A stretch of 64,000 nucleotides of DNA, from contig NZ_CP143423.1 in the NCBI RefSeq assembly GCF_014337925.2, positions 2,572,501 to 2,636,500 on the forward strand, in the 5' to 3' direction. The notes under the pieces are model-generated. The model was not told the DNA's origin, did not search any database, and worked only from the letters and a program-made list of their open reading frames with translations. The stretch comes from Roseobacter fucihabitans. Its GTDB lineage: Bacteria > Pseudomonadota > Alphaproteobacteria > Rhodobacterales > Rhodobacteraceae. A program made the translations under genes and the position numbers. This document shows, in pieces, positions 17,631 through 26,951 of this stretch (positions within the stretch are counted from its first letter, which is position 1; the number at the start of each line of letters is the position of its first letter).

Positions 17631-18479
17631 ATGCGTATGGTATTCGGATTGGTATTGCTTGCCGGCGTCGCGCTTGCCGGCAGTGCGGTGTTTATGGCAA
17701 AAAATTACATCGGTGCCTATCAGGCTGAACTCGCCCGTGCGCAGCAGAACCAGCAAGCGGTTGTGCCGATGCAAACCGTCTATGTCGCGGCGCGGCCCTT
17801 GCTTTATGGCGAGGTTCTCAAAGAAAGCGACGTGCGACCCGTGACCTGGCCGATTGATGCCATTCCGCAGGGCACTTTCAACGACATGGCCGCAATGTTC
17901 CCGCAAGGCGAGGAAGATGTGCGCCTGATCGTGCGCGCCATGGAGAAGGATGAGGCGATCATGGCCGTCAAGGTGACGGAGCCCGGCGAGGATATCGGGC
18001 TGACCACGCGCCTTGAAAAAGGCATGCGCGCCTTTGCGATCCGGGTCGATGTGGCCAGCGGCGTTTCGGGCTTTTTGCGTCCGGGCGACCGGGTCGATAT
18101 TTACTGGACCGGGCGGATCACCATGGGGCCGGATAACGGCGATGTCACCAAATTGATCGAGGATTCCGTGCGTCTGATCGCAGTCGATCAGAACGATGCG
18201 CAGACCAGCGGCACAAGAATTGCGCGCACGGTCACGGTCGCGGTAAAGCCCGAACAGGTCGCCGCCCTCGCGCAAGCGCAATCCACGGGCAATCTGTCCC
18301 TCTCCCTCGTCGGCGCGGGGGATGAGACGCAGTTGGCGGAAATCCAGGTGGATCAGATGTCTTTGCTTGGGTTAAGCGCGCAGGCGCCCGCCCCCACCCT
18401 TGAGCCCGCGCGCGAATGCAGCATCCGAACCCGGCGCGGGGCCGAGGTGGTCTTGATGCCGATCCCCTGCACAAACTGA
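17631..18479 (+). CDS. cpaB: Flp pilus assembly protein CpaB
   Basis: A 282-residue periplasmic protein with an N-terminal membrane anchor/signal (residues 2-22), a SAF-type domain (AARPLLYGEVLKESDVRP) and the RcpC/CpaB domain (GFLRPGDRVDIYWTG). CpaB/RcpC works with the secretin in Tad pilus assembly. ATG 17631 is preceded by AGAGG 8 nt upstream; an open frame extends 204 bp further up but begins before any signal sequence and is unlikely to be used. Next gene is the secretin, 194 bp away. Confidence 0.9.
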   Translation: MRMVFGLVLLAGVALAGSAVFMAKNYIGAYQAELARAQQNQQAVVPMQTVYVAARPLLYGEVLKESDVRPVTWPIDAIPQGTFNDMAAMFPQGEEDVRLIVRAMEKDEAIMAVKVTEPGEDIGLTTRLEKGMRAFAIRVDVASGVSGFLRPGDRVDIYWTGRITMGPDNGDVTKLIEDSVRLIAVDQNDAQTSGTRIARTVTVAVKPEQVAALAQAQSTGNLSLSLVGAGDETQLAEIQVDQMSLLGLSAQAPAPTLEPARECSIRTRRGAEVVLMPIPCTN

Positions 18480-18673
18480 AACAAAACCAACGCGCTAGCG
18501 CGGCTTTCCCAGGCCCGAAACCGCCCGAGATAGAAACCATACGCGCGCGGTTTTTACATTAATTCGACCGAACAACCCTTTGATTCTTGCAAAAAAGGCA
18601 AATCTGTAGCAAGATTCACCCTATGCGGGCAAAAAGACCTGCAACAGAGGCGTGATCACAAAGGGCAGGTCAC

Positions 18674-20098
18674 ATGAAAATTGACGGTTTTGTAAGAGCA
18701 GCCCTGCTAGGGCTGTCAATGGGCGTATTGCCTGTGGGGCTGATGGCCCCCGTGAATGCGCAGGCCGATACCCTGCGCGTTGTCACCAAAGGGACCGGCA
18801 AGACGCTGGCCGTGCCGATGAACCGCGCGGTGGTGGTGGAGAGCGAAATCCCCTTTGCCGAGTTGAGCATCGCCAATCCGGGCATTGCGGATATCTCGTC
18901 GCTGTCGGATCGCACGATCTATGTGCTTGGGAAGACGCCGGGCATGACGACGCTGACGCTGCTGGACGCTGCGGGGCAGTTGATCACCAACGTCGAGGTG
19001 CGCGTCGCCCCTGATGTGACCGAATTCAAGGAACGTCTGGGACAAATCCTACCCGGTGAGCGGGTCGAAGTGCGCACGGCCAATGACGGCATCGTCCTGT
19101 CGGGCACTGTCTCGAGCAGTCAGAAACTGCAAAAGGCGCTGGATCTGGCGCAACGCTACGCCCCGGACCGTGTGTCCAACCTGATGAGCGTGGGTGGCGT
19201 GCAGCAAGTCATGCTGAAGGTCCGTTTCGCCGAGATGAACCGCACGGTTTCCAAATCGCTCAGCTCCTCTTTGGCTTTGGGCAGCCGCAGCAATCAGGGC
19301 GGCAGCGGGACGACGAACACTGTTGGTGGTGTGCTGAATTCGCTGGCGGGCAATATTCCCGCAGCCAATGAAAACGCCGGTGCTGTGCTTTTTGGCTTCA
19401 ACGTCGGCTCCACGCAGGTCGGCCTTTTGATCGAGGCGCTGGAACGCAAGGGCGCGGTGCGCACCCTGGCCGAACCGAATTTGGTCGCCCTCTCCGGGCA
19501 GGAGGCCAATTTTCTCGCCGGGGGCGAATACCCGGTGCCGGTGGCGCAGGATAACGACACCATCAGCGTCGAATTCAAACCCTTTGGCGTGGAACTCAAT
19601 TTCGTCCCGCGCGTGGTGGATAGCGATCTGATCAACCTGCAACTGTCTGCCGCGGTCTCCGCGATTGATCCCTCCAACGGTGTATCGCTGGGCAATGGGT
19701 TCGAGTTGGACGCCTTTTCGCGCCGTGAAACCTCCACGACCGTTGAAATGCGCGACGGCGAGAGCTTTGCGATTGCGGGGCTTTTGCAGGATGATTTCAC
19801 CGATCAATCATCACAATTGCCCTGGATCGGAGATGTGCCCATTCTGGGGGCGCTGTTTCGCAGCGCAGATTATCAGCGCAGCCAGACGGAGCTTGTGATC
19901 ATCATCACCGCGCATCTGGTATCGCCCACAAGGGGACAGGCACTGGCGCTGCCCACGGATCGCATCAAGCCTCCCACGGAAAAGGATTTTTTCCTGATGG
20001 GGCGCACGGTCAGCAATGTCAGCGCGCCGCAAAGTGGGGCTGCCCGTGAGGTCGCAAAACAGGATTTCAGCGGCTCTTATGGCTATGTGATGGAGTAA
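18674..20098 (+). CDS. cpaC: Tad pilus secretin CpaC (RcpA)
   Basis: A 474-residue outer-membrane secretin. Signal peptide ends near residue 31 (VNAQA). An N-terminal pilus/BON-like region (SELSIANPGIADI type, then a ring-building domain) precedes the type II/III secretin domain (about 250-420) with VRTLAEPNLVALSG, GGEYPVPV and the closing SQLPWIGDVPILGALFRS. It forms the channel for the Flp pilus. The stop is 4 bp from the following lipoprotein gene, so they are co-transcribed. Confidence 0.94.
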   Translation: MKIDGFVRAALLGLSMGVLPVGLMAPVNAQADTLRVVTKGTGKTLAVPMNRAVVVESEIPFAELSIANPGIADISSLSDRTIYVLGKTPGMTTLTLLDAAGQLITNVEVRVAPDVTEFKERLGQILPGERVEVRTANDGIVLSGTVSSSQKLQKALDLAQRYAPDRVSNLMSVGGVQQVMLKVRFAEMNRTVSKSLSSSLALGSRSNQGGSGTTNTVGGVLNSLAGNIPAANENAGAVLFGFNVGSTQVGLLIEALERKGAVRTLAEPNLVALSGQEANFLAGGEYPVPVAQDNDTISVEFKPFGVELNFVPRVVDSDLINLQLSAAVSAIDPSNGVSLGNGFELDAFSRRETSTTVEMRDGESFAIAGLLQDDFTDQSSQLPWIGDVPILGALFRSADYQRSQTELVIIITAHLVSPTRGQALALPTDRIKPPTEKDFFLMGRTVSNVSAPQSGAAREVAKQDFSGSYGYVME

Positions 20099-20102
20099 GA
20101 AA

Positions 20103-20480
20103 ATGCATCACCGAACATATCGGAACGCCCCCATCCTGGGCCTTGGGGTTGCATTGAGCGTTTTAAGCGCTTGCGGCGAGGCGGGCGGCTCTTTTTACCG
20201 CGAGGCCGGTGCCCAGCTTGATGCTGATGAATTCGGCAAAGCAAGTTTGCAAAATATGATCGCCCAGACCTGCACCACTGCCGGTTCCGGGGTCGGCAAG
20301 GCCGGCGCTGCCCCGGCCGATCCAATCGTTGCGCTTGACCCGGTGAGTACAAGCTCAAACCCTGTTTACCGGGTATATTGCGATGGTCGTCTTGATGGCA
20401 AATACGCGCAAGTCATTTACGCCGAATATATCGAAAGCGCCACGCAAAAGACTATCACGGATGACGTTGAGGCGGAGTGA
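20103..20480 (+). CDS. Lipoprotein at the CpaD position of the tad cluster
   Basis: A 125-residue protein with a lipoprotein signal: hydrophobic residues 10-22 and lipobox LSAC with Cys24. The mature part is short and shows no domain I recognise; two further Cys (in AQTCTT and VYCDG) could form a disulfide. GGAG lies before the ATG. Between secretin and cpaE, many tad loci encode the lipoprotein CpaD/RcpB; this protein sits there but is not clearly homologous. A role in pilus biogenesis is inferred from position. Confidence 0.7.
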   Translation: MHHRTYRNAPILGLGVALSVLSACGEAGGSFYREAGAQLDADEFGKASLQNMIAQTCTTAGSGVGKAGAAPADPIVALDPVSTSSNPVYRVYCDGRLDGKYAQVIYAEYIESATQKTITDDVEAE

Positions 20481-20696
20481 ACCCGCTCTCTCCTGCCCTC
20501 CAAACCGTGCAATAAAACTCTCACGTTCCAGCAATTGCGCGGATTAAGCCCTATTCTCGCCCCAGTTCCATGCCATCCCTGACCCCAAAGGACTATTCTG
20601 TTCGGACGCAATGCCGCAGAAGACATGTCCCAGAGAGGTCACGGCGGGTCTGAGGACAAATGCTCTGATGTGACCTTTCGCAGTTGAAAGGTGAAG

Positions 20697-21944
20697 ATGA
20701 TGAGAGCGATGCCACAGCCCAAACCTGCGCCGATCCTCGCCTGTACCATCAGCCGGGACGTTCAGAACTTCGATCTGCTGATTGAGGAAATGGAATTGGC
20801 GCTTGGAGAAAGCTGGGGCGATCTGGGATTTAGCGAAGCGCTTGCCTATATCGCTCAGCCCGAAGCGCAGGCGCTTCAGTTCATCGTGCTGGCTATTGAT
20901 GGAATGGATGAGGGCGATCTCGAACTTATCCTGCAATTGCTGGAGCAGGGAAAATCCCAAGGTCTAAAGGTCATTTTGATCACGCAGGAGGTGGAGCCGA
21001 CAGCGCTGCATGTGCTGCTGGCCAAGGGTGTTGACGCCTTCCTTCCCTACCCGCTGGAGGACGATCAGCTGCGCCAGGCCATTGAGCGTGTGCACACAAC
21101 CCATCTGCCACAGGCCCCGGTCGATACCGCGCCGCGCTTGAAGCAAAGCGATCCAAAAGAAGGTGCCGTGATCGCCGTACACGGGCTGGCGGGCGGTACC
21201 GGGGCCACGACCCTTTGCGTCAACCTCGCCTGGGAATTGGCCAATGCCGGGTCTGGGCGCAGAAAGGAGGATGGCCCAAGTGTCTGTCTGCTCGATCTGG
21301 ACCTGCAATATGGTGCGGTGGCGACCTGCCTTGATTTGCCGCGCCGCGAGGGCGTCTATGACATGCTCTCGGACACCGAGGCCATGGATGATGAAATATT
21401 CGCGCAATCCCTGCAAACCTATGACGACCGCCTGCAAGTTCTGACCGCGCCCGCAGAGATGTTGCCGCTCGATCTGATGTCATCACAGGATTTGCAACGC
21501 ATCCTCAGCATGGCACGCAAACATTTCGATTATGTGGTCGTCGACATGCCCTCGACCTTGGTGGGCTGGTCCGAAGCGGTGCTGCATGAAGCGCATGTCT
21601 ATCTGGCCACGCTGGAGCTTGATATGCGCAGCGCCCAGAACGCCTTGCGTTTCAAACGCGCGCTGCAAGCCGAAGACCTGCCCGCAGAGAAACTGCGCTA
21701 TGTCATGAACCGCGCGCCCAAATTCACCGATCTGAGCGGCAAGAGCCGCCTCAAGCGTATGGCCGAGGGGCTGGATATCTCCATCGACCTGCTGATGCCG
21801 GACGGCGGCAAGCCGATCACCCAAGGGGCCGATCACGGTCTGCCTTTGGCGCAATCGGCTCCGAAAAATCCTCTGCGCCGCGAAATTCTCAAACTCGCCC
21901 AGTCCCTGCATGAGCTCAACAGCTCCAGTGCAGAGGCCGCCTGA
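20697..21944 (+). CDS. cpaE: Pilus assembly ATPase-like protein CpaE (TadZ)
   Basis: About 415 residues: an N-terminal receiver-like domain (about 10-130) and a MinD/ParA-like domain. The P-loop is the deviant GGTGATT at 166-172, without the usual lysines, as is typical of CpaE/TadZ. TadZ localises the pilus machine at the pole. The start is ambiguous: GTG 20691, ATG 20697 or ATG 20700; AAAGGTG at 20686-20693 favours one of the ATGs. A 216-bp gap to the lipoprotein gene may hold a promoter. Confidence 0.92.
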   Translation: MMRAMPQPKPAPILACTISRDVQNFDLLIEEMELALGESWGDLGFSEALAYIAQPEAQALQFIVLAIDGMDEGDLELILQLLEQGKSQGLKVILITQEVEPTALHVLLAKGVDAFLPYPLEDDQLRQAIERVHTTHLPQAPVDTAPRLKQSDPKEGAVIAVHGLAGGTGATTLCVNLAWELANAGSGRRKEDGPSVCLLDLDLQYGAVATCLDLPRREGVYDMLSDTEAMDDEIFAQSLQTYDDRLQVLTAPAEMLPLDLMSSQDLQRILSMARKHFDYVVVDMPSTLVGWSEAVLHEAHVYLATLELDMRSAQNALRFKRALQAEDLPAEKLRYVMNRAPKFTDLSGKSRLKRMAEGLDISIDLLMPDGGKPITQGADHGLPLAQSAPKNPLRREILKLAQSLHELNSSSAEAA

Positions 21945-21964
21945 GCCCCTCAAGGAAAACGCCC

Positions 21965-23371
21965 ATGTTCTCGAAATACCGGAAATCACCGGCGGCCCCG
22001 GTGCCCCCCCCGGAACCGGCAACGCCGGCACCCGCACGCGTCACGCGCAAACTGCCCCAACAGGCGCAGGCCCTGCCGATGGACAAGGAGCGCAAACGCA
22101 AGGAACGCATGGGGGAGATCAAGCTGGATCTGCACCGCGTATTGCTGGACAGTCTGAACCTGGCTGCACTTGAGCATGCTTCCGAGCAGGACCTGCGTCA
22201 GGAAATCAGCGCCATCGCCAGCGAGTTCCTGGAGGAGCGTAGCATCGTGCTCAACCGCGAGGATCGGCAGGTTCTGACCTCAGAGCTTTATGATGAGGTG
22301 ACAGGGCTCGGGCCGCTGGAAACCCTGCTCAAGGATGATACGGTCAACGATATTCTGGTCAACGGCCCGCAGCAGATTTTCGTGGAGCGCGACGGCAAGC
22401 TCGAGCTCAGCGAAGTCACCTTCAAGGATGAACGCCACCTGCTGCGCATCATTGACAAGATCGTATCCGCCGTCGGGCGGCGCGTGGATGAGAGCAACCC
22501 CTATGTCGATGCGCGCCTCAAGGACGGTTCACGCTTCAACGCGATGGTGCCACCCGTCGCCGTGGATGGCTCGCTCGTTTCGATCCGAAAGTTCAAAAAA
22601 GACAAGCTGGGCATCGATGATCTGGTGCAATTCGGAGCCTTAACCGAAGAAATGGCCGCTTATCTGCAAGCCGCCGTCGCCACGCGCCTAAACATCATCG
22701 TCTCGGGCGGAACCGGTTCGGGCAAGACGACCACGCTCAACGCGCTCTCCTCCTTTATCGACAATAACGAACGGATTCTGACCATCGAGGACACGGCGGA
22801 ACTCCAACTGCAACAGGCGCATGTGGGACGCATGGAAAGCCGCCCGCCCAATGTCGAGGGGCGCGGCGAAGTCTCCCCCCGCGATTGTCTGCGCAACGCG
22901 CTGCGGATGCGACCCGACCGCATCATCGTGGGCGAAACCCGCGGCGAAGAGGTCATCGACATGTTGCAGGCGATGAACACCGGCCATGACGGCTCGATGA
23001 CCACGATCCACGCCAATTCCGCGCGCGACGGGATCAGCCGTCTTGAGAATATGATCGCCATGGCTGGCATCGAAATGCCCCTCAAGGCCGTGCGCAGCCA
23101 GATTTCAAGCGCGGTGAACCTGATCGTGCAGGCCTCCCGGCTTCAGGATGGCTCGCGCCGCATGACTTCAATCACCGAAATCACCGGCATGGAGGGTGAA
23201 GTGATCTCCATGCAGGAAATCTTCCGCTATCAACGCACAGGGCTGACCCCGGAGAACAAGATCATCGGCCATTTCACCGCAACCGGCGTGCGCTCGGCCT
23301 ATGCCGAACGGTTCCGGATGTGGGGCTATGATCTGCCCGCCGCCATCTATGAACCCAGCGCGGGAGGGTAA
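21965..23371 (+). CDS. cpaF: Tad pilus motor ATPase CpaF (TadA)
   Basis: A 468-residue secretion ATPase that powers pilus extension and retraction. Walker A GGTGSGKT is at residues 248-255, followed by the Asp box (ILTIEDTAELQLQ), the Walker B region (RPDRIIVGETRGEE) and the His box (GHDGSMTTIHANS). The N-terminal ~100 residues are a basic, helical region common in CpaF. AAGGAAA precedes the ATG. A 150-bp gap with three repeats separates it from tadB. Confidence 0.96.
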   Translation: MFSKYRKSPAAPVPPPEPATPAPARVTRKLPQQAQALPMDKERKRKERMGEIKLDLHRVLLDSLNLAALEHASEQDLRQEISAIASEFLEERSIVLNREDRQVLTSELYDEVTGLGPLETLLKDDTVNDILVNGPQQIFVERDGKLELSEVTFKDERHLLRIIDKIVSAVGRRVDESNPYVDARLKDGSRFNAMVPPVAVDGSLVSIRKFKKDKLGIDDLVQFGALTEEMAAYLQAAVATRLNIIVSGGTGSGKTTTLNALSSFIDNNERILTIEDTAELQLQQAHVGRMESRPPNVEGRGEVSPRDCLRNALRMRPDRIIVGETRGEEVIDMLQAMNTGHDGSMTTIHANSARDGISRLENMIAMAGIEMPLKAVRSQISSAVNLIVQASRLQDGSRRMTSITEITGMEGEVISMQEIFRYQRTGLTPENKIIGHFTATGVRSAYAERFRMWGYDLPAAIYEPSAGG

Positions 23372-23422
23372 GGGGATGCGATATATGCCACCTTTTCGAT
23401 CGTTAGGGTTTGGTTTTTCTAT

Positions 23423-23515
23423 GTCCTACCGCTTCGCTACTTGAGGACCGTAATAACGTCCTACCGCTTCGCTACTTGAGGACGACTATGTCCTACCGCT
23501 TCGCTACTTGAGGAC
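23423..23515. repeat. Three tandem copies of a 26-bp repeat before tadB
   Basis: Identical 26-bp units at 23423-23448, 23458-23483 and 23490-23515, separated by unlike spacers of 9 and 6 bp. Each begins GTCCTACCGC and ends ACTTGAGGAC, so the ends form the inverted repeat GTCCT/AGGAC. The last copy ends 6 bp before the tadB ATG, and its GAGG is the only ribosome binding site for tadB. It is not a CRISPR array: spacers are far too short and repeats too few. Confidence 0.95.
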
Positions 23516-23521
23516 TAACAC

Positions 23522-24484
23522 ATGAGCGTCGAACCCATCATCTACGGACTGATCTTCCTCGGCGTTCTGGCGCTGGTGGAGGGGCTGTACCTCGTTACCT
23601 TCGGCAAATCCATCAGTCTCAACAGCCGGGTTAACCGTCGCCTCGACATGCTCGACAAAGGCACGGGCCGCGAAGAGGTGCTCGAAAAGCTGCGCAAGGA
23701 AATGCAGCAGCACATGAAATCCCGCACCATCCCGCTCTACTCCCTGCTCGGCGAGAAGGCACAAAAAGCCGCCATCGCCTTCACCCCGCGTCAGCTTGTC
23801 ATGATCATGGGCCTGCTCGCGGTTGTGGCCTTTGTGGGCCTCAGTATCGCGACCCAAACCGAGGTCGGTGTGCGTGCTTTGATGTCGGTCGGCATCGGTA
23901 TCGGCGCGGTCTATTTCTGGGTCTCGACCAAGGCCAACAAACGCATGTCCATGATCGAAGAGCAACTTCCCGATGCGGTCGAACTCATGGTGCGCTCGCT
24001 CCGGGTCGGGCATCCCTTCGCCTCCGCCGTACAGATCGTCGCCAAGGACGTGCAAGACCCGCTCGGCACCGAATTCGGCATGATCGCGGATGAATCCGCC
24101 TATGGGCGTGACGTTGGTGATGCGCTCAAGGAAATGGCCGAACGTCTGGACATGCAGGATCTGCGCTTTCTTGCCGTGGCCGTCACGATTCAGCAAACCT
24201 CCGGCGGTAACCTCGCTGAAATCCTCGCGGGTCTCGCCAAGGTCATCCGCGCGCGCTTCCGCCTGTTTCGCCGCGTCAAGGCGATTACTGCGGAGGCCAA
24301 ATGGTCGGGTAAATTCCTCTCCGCCTTCCCGGTCGTGGCGCTGATCGTGATCAATGTGGGCGATCCGACCTATTACGACGAGGTGCGCGATCATGCGCTG
24401 TTCATCCCGGCCTGTTTCGCAGTGGGCATCCTGCTCGCGCTGAACCTGCTGGTCATGCGCATTCTGACCGACATCAAGGTGTGA
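23522..24484 (+). CDS. tadB: Tad pilus platform protein TadB
   Basis: A 320-residue inner-membrane protein of the GspF/TadB family. It has an N-terminal helix (5-24), a pair of helices around residues 95-140 and two C-terminal helices, with the T2SSF domain about 155-280 (PDAVELMVRSLRVGHPF and QQTSGGNLAEIL). It forms the platform with TadC for the CpaF motor. Its ribosome binding site lies inside the last of three 26-bp repeats. Confidence 0.94.
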   Translation: MSVEPIIYGLIFLGVLALVEGLYLVTFGKSISLNSRVNRRLDMLDKGTGREEVLEKLRKEMQQHMKSRTIPLYSLLGEKAQKAAIAFTPRQLVMIMGLLAVVAFVGLSIATQTEVGVRALMSVGIGIGAVYFWVSTKANKRMSMIEEQLPDAVELMVRSLRVGHPFASAVQIVAKDVQDPLGTEFGMIADESAYGRDVGDALKEMAERLDMQDLRFLAVAVTIQQTSGGNLAEILAGLAKVIRARFRLFRRVKAITAEAKWSGKFLSAFPVVALIVINVGDPTYYDEVRDHALFIPACFAVGILLALNLLVMRILTDIKV

Positions 24485-24496
24485 GGAGATACGCCC

Positions 24497-25480
24497 GTGG
24501 ACATGATAAGCACGCTGAATACGTTGATTGTGGATGCGCTGGGGCCTCTGGGGCCGATGATCCTGCTGGGGACGGCGGGGCTTTTGATGATCGCGCTGAC
24601 CGTGGTGTTGATGCTGAACCAGCCCGAAGACCCCATGGCCAAACTGAAACGCACCGCCCATGCGCCCAGCCCCGACAAGCCCGCGCAACACCGCCTGCGC
24701 CAGGGCGAGCGCAACGAGCAATTGCAGAAATTCGCCAGCTTTCTGGAACCTCAGGACGTGGCGGAGCTCAGCAAGAAACAACTGCAACTGCGCCAGGCAG
24801 GCTATCAAAGCCAGGATTCAGTGCGGTTTTTCTACTTTGCGCAATTCGCCCTGGCGATATTGGGATTGCTGGCCGCTTTCCTCTATCTGATCGTGATGGA
24901 CGGCGGGGCGGGTTTCAGCAGCACCAAGATGATGATCTATTTCATCGTGCCCTGTTTTTGTGGCTATTACCTGCCCACCTATTGGATCACGCGCCGCATC
25001 GAGATGCGCAAGGAAGAGATCACCCAGGGCTTTCCCGACAGTCTGGATATGATGCTGGTCTGTGTGGAGGCTGGCCAATCGCTCGATCAAAGTATCGTGC
25101 GCGTCGCGGGGGAATTGCATGCCTCCTACCCCGCGCTGGCGCAAGAGTTCAACGTCGTCGCCTATGAGATGAAGGCGGGCAAGGATAAATCCACCGTGCT
25201 CAAGGACATGGGCGAGCGCTGCGGCGTGGCGGATGTGTCCTCCTTCGTGACCGTACTGATCCAATCGGCCAGCTTCGGGACATCCATCGCGGAGGCGCTG
25301 CGGGTCTATGCCGCCGAAATGCGCGACAAACGCGTGATGCGCGCAGAGGAGGCGGCAAATAAGTTGCCAACCAAGATGACGCTCGCCACAATGATGCTGA
25401 CAGTGCCGCCGCTGTTGATCATCCTGATCGGCCCGTCGGCACATGGCATCACGCAATTGGGCAGCATGGGCGGGCCGTAA
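24497..25480 (+). CDS. tadC: Tad pilus platform protein TadC
   Basis: A 327-residue second platform protein of the GspF/TadC family, with an N-terminal helix (about 17-38), two central helices (about 110-155) and two C-terminal ones around a T2SSF domain (FPDSLDMMLVCVEAGQSLDQ and FVTVLIQSASFGTSIAEAL). The GTG start at 24497 follows GGAG; an ATG two codons later is an alternative. It lies 12 bp after tadB and its stop overlaps the next gene by one base. Confidence 0.93.
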   Translation: MDMISTLNTLIVDALGPLGPMILLGTAGLLMIALTVVLMLNQPEDPMAKLKRTAHAPSPDKPAQHRLRQGERNEQLQKFASFLEPQDVAELSKKQLQLRQAGYQSQDSVRFFYFAQFALAILGLLAAFLYLIVMDGGAGFSSTKMMIYFIVPCFCGYYLPTYWITRRIEMRKEEITQGFPDSLDMMLVCVEAGQSLDQSIVRVAGELHASYPALAQEFNVVAYEMKAGKDKSTVLKDMGERCGVADVSSFVTVLIQSASFGTSIAEALRVYAAEMRDKRVMRAEEAANKLPTKMTLATMMLTVPPLLIILIGPSAHGITQLGSMGGP

Positions 25481-26064
25481 TGATCAACTGGCATCCGCGC
25501 GCGACATGGCCATATCTGCTGGTGGCTTTCGCGCTGGCAGCCTGTGGCCCCGCTGCTTTTGATACGGATGTGCTGAAACAAGGTCCGCTGGATGCCCCCG
25601 GTGTTGATCCCGACGCGGCGGCTGTGGACGGGGTCGAGGTCGGGCATCGCCTGATTGCGGCGGGGGAATATGAGCTTGCGATCAAGGCGTTCAACCGCGC
25701 CGCGCTGGATCGCGGTGCCCTCGATGCGGAAATCCTCGCGGGGCTGGGAAGTGCCAATCTGGGGTTGGGACGTTTGGGACAGGCCGAAACGCTGCTGCGG
25801 CGCGCCATTACCTTAGACGACGCGCGGCCCGAGGATTGGAATAACCTCGGGGTTGTGCTGATGGAAACCGGCAAGACCACTGAAGCCGCACAAGTTTTCC
25901 GCCGCGCCTTCGCGCTCGACAATGGCGAAAGTGTCGCAATTCGCGATAACTTGCGCTTGGCACTCGCAAAAACTGAAAATTCTGCTACCGTTCAAGTTGA
26001 GGCCGACGGTTACAAGTTGGTCCGGCGCGGCGACAGCGACTTTCTGATACGCCAGAGCCCGTAA
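25480..26064 (+). CDS. tadD: TPR lipoprotein TadD
   Basis: A 194-residue lipoprotein with lipobox ALAAC (Cys22) and about three tetratricopeptide repeats between residues 50 and 165 (VGHRLIAAGEYELAIKAF, then WNNLGVVLMETGKTTEAA). TadD-type TPR lipoproteins help assemble the secretin or pilus. Start and preceding stop overlap (TAATG). It is followed after 32 bp by a second TPR lipoprotein, a pairing common in tad loci of Rhodobacteraceae. Confidence 0.85.
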   Translation: MINWHPRATWPYLLVAFALAACGPAAFDTDVLKQGPLDAPGVDPDAAAVDGVEVGHRLIAAGEYELAIKAFNRAALDRGALDAEILAGLGSANLGLGRLGQAETLLRRAITLDDARPEDWNNLGVVLMETGKTTEAAQVFRRAFALDNGESVAIRDNLRLALAKTENSATVQVEADGYKLVRRGDSDFLIRQSP

Positions 26065-26096
26065 ATTGAGGTTAGAGCAGTAAAAAGGACGCAAAA

Positions 26097-26948
26097 ATGC
26101 GCCACCCTATTCTTTTGTCCGCCTGCCTGGCAGGGGTTGTTCTCGTGGCTGGCTGCGCGCAGAAACAGGATGACACGGTTGATCGCGCCTTTCAGGACAT
26201 CAATGTGGTCGATGAATCCAACCTCAGCGATGTGATGCTGACGGTGGCCGACCCCAATGAGGCCGCAAATTATTTCAGCCGCACCGCCAAGGAAAAACCG
26301 GATCGCATCGATTTGCAACGCGGACTGGCCTATTCCCTGATCCGTGCGAAACGCTTCTCCGAAGCCGTGCCGGCCTGGGAGCGTGTGACCGAGATGGACG
26401 ACGCGCTGCCAGAGGACCGCGTGGCATTGGCCGATGCGTTGATCCGCACCGGCGATTGGGCCGAGGCCGAAAAGACCCTCGATAAATTGCCCCCCACGCA
26501 TGAGACCTTCAACCGCTACCGCATTGAGGCCATGCTGGCGGATAGCAATGAGGAATGGACCAAATCCGACAGCTTTTATGAAATTGCCACGGGGCTGACG
26601 ACCAAACCCTCAGGTGTGCTGAACAATTGGGGCTATTCGAAACTGTCGCGCGGGGATTACAAGGAAGCCGAGCGGCTTTTTGGCGAGGCGATCCGGCAAG
26701 ACCCGTCGCTCTTTACGGCCAAGAACAACCTCGTTCTGGCGCGCGGTGCGCAGCGCGATTACACCCTGCCCGTGATCCCGATGGATCAATCCGAACGCGC
26801 GCAGCTTTTGCACACCATGGCGCTTTCCGCGATCAAGCAGGGCGATGTCAGCATCGGTAAAGACCTGCTGCGCGAGGCCATCGAGACCCATCCGCAACAT
26901 TTTGACGCCGCCGTGCGCGCCTTGAACGCGCTCGAAACCAAGACCTGA
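26097..26948 (+). CDS. Second TPR lipoprotein of the tad cluster
   Basis: A 283-residue lipoprotein with signal peptide and lipobox VAGC (Cys20). Several TPR-like helical repeats span residues 70-280 (LQRGLAYSLIRAKRFSEAV, then VLNNWGYSKLSRGDYKEAE). It resembles the preceding TadD in architecture but not closely in sequence. AAAGGAC precedes the ATG. The prepilin peptidase gene follows after 3 bp, so all are co-transcribed. A scaffold role in the Tad machine is inferred. Confidence 0.82.
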   Translation: MRHPILLSACLAGVVLVAGCAQKQDDTVDRAFQDINVVDESNLSDVMLTVADPNEAANYFSRTAKEKPDRIDLQRGLAYSLIRAKRFSEAVPAWERVTEMDDALPEDRVALADALIRTGDWAEAEKTLDKLPPTHETFNRYRIEAMLADSNEEWTKSDSFYEIATGLTTKPSGVLNNWGYSKLSRGDYKEAERLFGEAIRQDPSLFTAKNNLVLARGAQRDYTLPVIPMDQSERAQLLHTMALSAIKQGDVSIGKDLLREAIETHPQHFDAAVRALNALETKT

Positions 26949-26951
26949 ACC

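Noticed and set aside
23423-23515. Triple repeat as a CRISPR array
   Set aside because: Spacers are only 9 and 6 bp, there are three units, and no cas genes are near.
23504-24808. A 434-codon open frame on the minus strand opposite tadB/tadC
   Set aside because: Its residues are His/Asp/Gln-rich with no domain, and it is antisense to two certain pilus genes.
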